From NCBI RefSeq assembly GCF_001465545.3, contig NZ_CP013480.3, positions 4,278,001 through 4,342,000 of the forward strand: a stretch of DNA of 64,000 nucleotides, given 5' to 3'. The number at the start of each line of letters is the position of its first letter. Position 1 is the stretch's first letter. The notes below the pieces were generated by a model. The model saw nothing but the letters and a program-made list of their open reading frames with translations, ran no database searches and was not told the origin of the DNA. The position numbers and the translations under genes were made by a program. Of this stretch, positions 59,372 to 64,000 are shown piece by piece. The stretch is from Pandoraea norimbergensis (GTDB lineage: Bacteria > Pseudomonadota > Gammaproteobacteria > Burkholderiales > Burkholderiaceae).

Positions 59372-61033
59372 CTACCGTGCGCGGCGTTCGCGGCAGTATC
59401 GAATCAATGCGCGGCTGGAACTGTCGAGCGCGGGTGCCACCGAGCCGTTGAGCGCGGCCAGCGTGCGCTCGGCCAACGATTTTCCTAACTCTACGCCCCA
59501 TTGGTCGAAGGCGTCGATATGCCAGATTGTGCTCTGCGTGAACACGCTGTGTTCATAGAGCGCCACCAGCGCACCGAGTGTGGCGGGATCGAGCGCATCG
59601 GCCAGCAGGGTATTGGTTGGCCGGTTGCCTTCGAATACGCGATGGGGCACCAGCCAGTCGGGCACGCCCTCGGCCCACACCTCGTCGTTGGTCTTGCCGA
59701 ACGCCAGCGCTTCGGTCTGCGCAAACAGATTCGCCAGCAGCAGTTCCTGATGATTGCCGATTGGATGCGTGGCCCGGCAAAATCCGATGAAGTCGCACGG
59801 CACCATGCGTGTGCCCTGATGCAGCAGTTGATGGAACGAATGCTGGCCGTTGGTCCCCGGCTCGCCCCAGTAGATCGGGCCGGTCTGGTAGTCGACGGGC
59901 GCACCGTCGAGCGTCACGTGCTTGCCGTTGCTCTCCATGGTCAATTGCTGCAAGTACGCCGGAAAGCGTTGCAGGTCGTGCGCATAGGGCAGCACAGCAG
60001 CGGTTTGCGCATCGAAGAAGTTGTTGTACCAGACGGACAACAGCCCCATGAGCACGGGCAGGTTCTGCGACAGCGGCGCCGTGCGGAAATGCTGATCCAT
60101 GGCGTGAAATCCTCCGAGCATCGATCGGAAATTTTCAGGCCCCACTGCGAGCATGGTCGACAAGCCGATGGCCGAATCCATGGAATACCGGCCGCCATCC
60201 CAGTCCCACAAGCCGAACAACTGCCGCGCGTCGATGCCGAACTTCGCGGCGGCTTCGACATTGGTCGACACGGCGACAAAATGCCGGGCCACCGCGCGCT
60301 CGTCGCCCAGCGAGCGCACGATCCATTCACGTGCCGTGGCGGCGTTGGTCAGTGTTTCCTTCGTGCGAAAGGTCTTCGAGCAAACGATAAAGAGCGTTTC
60401 GGCGGCGTCGAGGTCCTGCGTCGCTTCGAGAAAGTCGCTGCCGTCCACATTCGAGATGAAGCGGAACACCATCTCTTGCGACGCGTACTGCCGCAGCGCG
60501 TGATAGGCCATTACCGGGCCGAGGTCCGACCCACCAATCCCGATGTTCACAACATTGCGTATACGTTTGCCGGAGTAGCCACGCCATTCACCGCGATGCA
60601 CGGCCGAGGTGAAGGCGCTCATCCGGTCGAGCACAGCGTGCACCTCTGCCACGACATCGCGGCCATCGAGCAGGATCGTCTCCGTGCGCGGTGCGCGCAA
60701 CGCAATATGCAGCGCCGCGCGGTCCTCGCTCACATTAATTTTCTGCCCCGTGAACATCGCTTCGATTTGCCGGGGCAGCCCGCAGGCGTTTGAGAGCGAG
60801 ACGAGCAGATCGATCGTCTCGGTGGTGATCAGGTTCTTGGAATAGTCGAGGTACATCCCGCAGGCTTGCAGCGAAAAACGCTCCCCTCGGGTGGCATCGG
60901 CCGAGAAGAGCTGTCTCAAATGCACCCGTCGCATGCGCTCAACGTGTTGCGTCAGGGCATGCCACGCGGGTAGCTCGGTCAACCTCGCCTTTAATTCGGG
61001 ACGTCCGGCATTGGCATATGCGTCTTCGCTCAT
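59372..61033 (-). CDS. pgi: glucose-6-phosphate isomerase
   Basis: Interconverts glucose-6-phosphate and fructose-6-phosphate. ATG 61033 ([20 protein letters not shown]) gives 553 residues, the family length; ATG 61129 has a far better ribosome binding site (GGAGAGG) and would add 32 residues ([19 protein letters not shown]), so the start is open. Motifs: [20 protein letters not shown] near 145, [66 protein letters not shown] and the catalytic-Lys region [12 protein letters not shown]. First gene of the minus-strand sugar-phosphate operon, divergent from the glucan synthase across a structured leader. Confidence 0.95.
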   Translation of the reverse strand: MSEDAYANAGRPELKARLTELPAWHALTQHVERMRRVHLRQLFSADATRGERFSLQACGMYLDYSKNLITTETIDLLVSLSNACGLPRQIEAMFTGQKINVSEDRAALHIALRAPRTETILLDGRDVVAEVHAVLDRMSAFTSAVHRGEWRGYSGKRIRNVVNIGIGGSDLGPVMAYHALRQYASQEMVFRFISNVDGSDFLEATQDLDAAETLFIVCSKTFRTKETLTNAATAREWIVRSLGDERAVARHFVAVSTNVEAAAKFGIDARQLFGLWDWDGGRYSMDSAIGLSTMLAVGPENFRSMLGGFHAMDQHFRTAPLSQNLPVLMGLLSVWYNNFFDAQTAAVLPYAHDLQRFPAYLQQLTMESNGKHVTLDGAPVDYQTGPIYWGEPGTNGQHSFHQLLHQGTRMVPCDFIGFCRATHPIGNHQELLLANLFAQTEALAFGKTNDEVWAEGVPDWLVPHRVFEGNRPTNTLLADALDPATLGALVALYEHSVFTQSTIWHIDAFDQWGVELGKSLAERTLAALNGSVAPALDSSSRALIRYCRERRAR

Positions 61034-61160
61034 GGTGTTTAGCGTTCTCACTGCGTTGAAGTTTCGGACTGCGTCGTTGGTTTCACGCTCGCTCGCCACG
61101 GGCAATAACGAACGGGAAGACGCCTGCATCGAGCCTCTCCGATTCGACACGCGTCGTCGG

Positions 61161-61266
61161 TCCGCTGGCGTACGCACATCGACATGAGGCGTGTCCGTCC
61201 GCTAGCGGACGGACATCCCAGCGACGCCAGCGGATAAAGGGCGGATGCCCTTTTCACCGAAAAGGG
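61161..61266. repeat. nested inverted repeats between pgi and glucan synthase
   Basis: Outer 11-bp arms TCCGCTGGCGT (61161-61171) and ACGCCAGCGGA (61224-61234) enclose a perfect 22-bp palindrome (61193-61214, GTCCGTCCGC and its complement meeting at TA). A second hairpin CCCTTTTC-ACC-GAAAAGGG follows at 61248-61266. All lie in the divergent leader of pgi and the glucan synthase gene. They could be a regulator-binding cruciform or an RNA-level control element. Confidence 0.6.
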
Positions 61267-61295
61267 CCGATGCTTGCCGCTCCGGAGACGTCAAT

Positions 61296-64000
61296 ATGTG
61301 GGAATTGCCGCGCATTTCGCGCTTTATGGGCGTGAATCATGCAGCCAACGACTTCGGTCCCTCAGAGTCACCGATTCGGGCGGAATTGTTCAGCCGTGAA
61401 CGGCTTGAGCAACACGCCGTCAGTCTTGCCCAGGCCCAGCGAATCTCGCCGCGCGCCCCCAATGCACGTGCCCTCGCCTCTCGCGCCGCCGACAATGAGC
61501 GCGTGTTGCGCCATTGTTACGACGCCACCGCGCAAGCCACCTTGCGCCGCCGCTCGATCACACCCGCTGCCGAGTGGCTACTCGACAACTTCCGGGCCGT
61601 ATCCGGCCAGTTCACCGAAGTGCGCCACGGGCTTGGCGCGCGCTCCTATAGAAATCTTCCGCAGTTGCTCGATGGACCACTCAGGGGGTATCCACGCATC
61701 TACGGCGTGATGTGGGCGTTTGTGGCGCACACCGACAGCCGGTTCGACCCCACACTGCTGCGTTGTTTTGTGCTGGCTTATCAAAAGGTAGAGCCACTGA
61801 CGATGGCCGAGCTATGGGCCATGCCGCTGACCCTGCGCGCCGTGATGATCGAGAACCTGCGGCGCCTGAGTGTTCACGTCACACGCACGCAAGCCAGCCG
61901 CGAAGCCGCCGACAAGTACGCCGACGACCTGCTGGCCCTCGACGCTCGCATTCCGCAGGCGGCGGGGCCGCCGGTCAGCAGCCCGCCGCGTTTTGTCGAA
62001 CCGTTCGAACCCGCATTCGCCGTGCAGTTGATTCAGCGCCTGCGCTATCAGGACACCTCGCTGCAATGGCTAAACGAGCAGTTGGCGCGGCAGGGACATT
62101 CGTCGGACGACGTCGTGCAGGCAGAGCACGCGAGTCAGGCGGCGGCCAACATGTCGGTGCGCAACCTGGTCGGCAGCCTGCGCGATATGCGCTCGTTCGA
62201 CTGGCAGCCGCTGTTCGAGGACGTGAGTCTTGTCGACGCGCAGTTGCGCCGCAACCCCGGCTACGCCGAGATGGATTTCGCCACGCGCGACCAATACCGG
62301 CATGAGATCGAGACACTGGCCGCGCGTTCGCCGCTCGCCGAGCTGGCCGTTGCCGACGCGTTGAATGCCAAGGCCGCAGCCGCCGCCCACGCGATGGCGC
62401 ACCCGTCCACGCGCCCGCCGAACGGACTCGATCAGGCAACCGCTAGTCATGACATGCAACGGCGCGCTGATCCGGGCTATTACCTGCTGGCAGCGGGGCG
62501 ACGCGAATTCGAGCGCGAAATCGGCTATCGGGTGCCGTTCGCGCAACGCTGTCTTCGCGCCTACACGTCACGTGGATCGGCGCTCTACATCGCCTCGATC
62601 GTCGGCCTGAGCGCGTTGATTCTGGCCAACCCGCTGTGGCTGAGCCATCAGGCCGGCGTGAGCGTACTCGGGCTGCTGCTGCTCGCCATCTTCGCCGCCA
62701 TCCCTGCCTCCGATCTGGCCGTCATGGCGATCGATCAAATACTGACCAAGTTGATCGTGCCGCGCCATTTGCCCCGCATGGCGCTCGCGCAGGGGGTTCC
62801 TTCAACGCTGAAGACCTTTGTCGTGGTACCCACGCTGCTGACGAACGAAGCGGGCATTAACGAGCAAGTCGATCAGCTCGAACTGCACTATCTCGCCAAT
62901 GCGGCGGGCGACGTGTACTTTGCGCTGCTCTCCGATTGGAAAGACGCCGATTCGGAGCATCTCGAGAGCGACCTGCCGCTGCTGACGGCTGCGAGTGAGC
63001 GTGTCGCGATGCTTAACGCCCGGTATGCCCATGTGAGTGGCAACTCGCCGCGATTCTTCCTGTTCCACCGTCGCCGTCTGTGGAACGAGGCGCAGCGCAA
63101 GTGGCTGGCGTGGGAGCGCAAGCGCGGCAAGCTCCACGAGTTCAATCGTCTGTTGCGCGGCGCCACCGACACGTCATTCGTGGACATCGACGGCGTGCCA
63201 CCGCAAGCCCCCACTGACGTGCGCTACGTCATCACCCTCGACAGCGACACGCGGCTGCCGATCGATGCGGTGCGCCAACTGGTAGGCACTGCCGCCCATC
63301 CGCTCAATCGACCGGGGATCGACCCGGTGACGCGTCGTGTCGTCGAAGGCTACGGCGTACTTCAGCCGCGCATTACGCCGTCGTTGCCGACGCTTCACGA
63401 AGGGTCGGTCTATCAGCGTTTGTTCTCCGGCCCGTGCGGTATCGATCCGTATGCGGGTGCCGTGTCGAACGTCTATCAGGACCTGCTTGGCGAAGGCAGC
63501 TACATCGGCAAGGGGCTGTATGTCGTCGACGCATTCGAAACGTCGCTCACGGGCAGAATCCCCGAGAACACCATTCTCAGCCACGACCTGTTCGAAGGTA
63601 TCTTCGCGCGCTGCGGGCTGGTGACCGATATCGAATTGTTCGAAGACTTCCCGTCGAACGCGCAGGTCGCTGCGGCCCGTCTGCACCGCTGGATACGCGG
63701 TGACTGGCAACTGTTGCCGTGGTTGTTCGGCACGAACGGTGAGAAGCTGCCTGCTGTCGGGCGCTGGAAGATGCTGGATAACCTGCGGCGCTCACTGTCG
63801 GCACCTGCGATGCTCGGCACGCTGCTCTGCGGCTGGATGCTGACGAATGCGCCGGTCGGCGTATGGACGAGTCTGGTGTTGCTCGCTATCAGCGCCCCCG
63901 CAATCGTGATGATCGGTCACGGCCTGTTTCCGGGCGAGCGAGGCATTTCGCTGCGCAGTCATTGGCGGGCGGTGGGACGCGACGTGCTCTGGGCCATCGG
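61296..64000 (+). CDS. ndvB: cyclic beta-1,2-glucan synthase-like protein (NdvB/Cgs), 3' part outside window
   Basis: ATG 61296 with GGAG about 8 bases upstream; about 901 residues are visible of a protein normally well over 2000. The N-terminal PIRAELFSRERLEQHAVSLA is a hallmark of NdvB-type proteins. Membrane helices lie near 430-475 (LYIASIVGLSALILANPLWL and VLGLLLLAIFAAIPASDLAV), then the GT84 glucosyltransferase domain with VITLDSDTRLPIDA near 645, GGSY-like LLGEGSYIGKGLYVVDAFET, and RWIRGDWQLLPWLFG near 798, then further helices. The C-terminal glycoside phosphorylase part is beyond the edge. It builds periplasmic cyclic glucans from UDP-glucose; the adjacent pgm and pgi genes supply precursors. 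Confidence 0.88.
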   Translation, partial: MWELPRISRFMGVNHAANDFGPSESPIRAELFSRERLEQHAVSLAQAQRISPRAPNARALASRAADNERVLRHCYDATAQATLRRRSITPAAEWLLDNFRAVSGQFTEVRHGLGARSYRNLPQLLDGPLRGYPRIYGVMWAFVAHTDSRFDPTLLRCFVLAYQKVEPLTMAELWAMPLTLRAVMIENLRRLSVHVTRTQASREAADKYADDLLALDARIPQAAGPPVSSPPRFVEPFEPAFAVQLIQRLRYQDTSLQWLNEQLARQGHSSDDVVQAEHASQAAANMSVRNLVGSLRDMRSFDWQPLFEDVSLVDAQLRRNPGYAEMDFATRDQYRHEIETLAARSPLAELAVADALNAKAAAAAHAMAHPSTRPPNGLDQATASHDMQRRADPGYYLLAAGRREFEREIGYRVPFAQRCLRAYTSRGSALYIASIVGLSALILANPLWLSHQAGVSVLGLLLLAIFAAIPASDLAVMAIDQILTKLIVPRHLPRMALAQGVPSTLKTFVVVPTLLTNEAGINEQVDQLELHYLANAAGDVYFALLSDWKDADSEHLESDLPLLTAASERVAMLNARYAHVSGNSPRFFLFHRRRLWNEAQRKWLAWERKRGKLHEFNRLLRGATDTSFVDIDGVPPQAPTDVRYVITLDSDTRLPIDAVRQLVGTAAHPLNRPGIDPVTRRVVEGYGVLQPRITPSLPTLHEGSVYQRLFSGPCGIDPYAGAVSNVYQDLLGEGSYIGKGLYVVDAFETSLTGRIPENTILSHDLFEGIFARCGLVTDIELFEDFPSNAQVAAARLHRWIRGDWQLLPWLFGTNGEKLPAVGRWKMLDNLRRSLSAPAMLGTLLCGWMLTNAPVGVWTSLVLLAISAPAIVMIGHGLFPGERGISLRSHWRAVGRDVLWAI

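Noticed and set aside
61712..62305. 197-residue plus-strand open frame inside the glucan synthase gene
   Set aside because: Overlaps in another frame with the NdvB-like protein, which is open from 61296 to the window edge and carries family motifs.

Overview
The window is high-GC DNA with dense genes, many ATGA stop/start overlaps and Burkholderiaceae-type content: a type VI secretion (T6SS) locus, two general porins, several LysR and MarR regulators, CaiB CoA-transferases and an NdvB-like glucan synthase. A Pandoraea- or Burkholderia-like betaproteobacterium is the best guess, from gene content and style only. No tRNA, rRNA, CRISPR array or insertion sequence was recognised. Coding is almost continuous and the longest stretch without a gene is about 260 bp (61034-61295).

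1-16.7 kb: a T6SS locus that looks broken. On the minus strand lie tssE (partial), clpV, hcp, an OmpA-domain protein and only the C-terminal third of TssL/DotU. On the plus strand lie the C-terminal part of a probable Tle1-type effector, an intact PAAR gene, a C-terminally cut membrane protein, an N-terminally cut tssM, and then intact tssA, tssF, tssG and tssJ. The two junctions (about 5.83-5.89 kb and about 8.27-8.31 kb) are most simply two internal deletions.

16.7-24.8 kb: a HAD phosphatase, a divergent HxlR regulator/TauE exporter pair with a perfect palindrome between them, a D-tartrate-dehydratase-like enolase-superfamily enzyme, and a divergent AraC-Dabb-ABC transporter operon with one solute-binding protein, one ATPase and two permeases.

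24.8-35 kb: nitronate monooxygenase with its own promoter, a MarR regulator, and an acyl-CoA operon (enoyl-CoA hydratase, CaiB transferase, enoyl-CoA hydratase, AMP-forming ligase, MFS carrier). Divergent from it are an HMG-CoA-lyase-like enzyme lacking the catalytic Cys, a PaaI thioesterase and a porin.

35-49.4 kb: the most interesting part. An M20 carbamoylase, a hydantoinase-like enzyme, a LysR regulator, a DUF917 protein, a divergent urocanase paralogue, a porin, a UbiD-type decarboxylase, an MHS carrier, a CaiB transferase and two acyl-CoA dehydrogenases. Three copies of the motif ACCCTTAAC-N5-GTTA lie before hydantoinase/LysR, before DUF917-urocanase, and before the carrier operon, which suggests one LysR regulon. 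Urocanase-like, DUF917, hydantoinase and carbamoylase enzymes together match the logic of thiohydantoin/thiourocanate (ergothioneine-related) breakdown to glutamate.

49.4-64 kb: a GGDEF diguanylate cyclase, a pirin, an exported YcaC-like hydrolase with a divergent LysR regulator, then a sugar-phosphate operon (pgi, 6-phosphogluconate dehydrogenase, HAD hydrolase, transketolase, phosphoglucomutase) divergent from a cyclic beta-1,2-glucan synthase-like gene that runs off the right edge.
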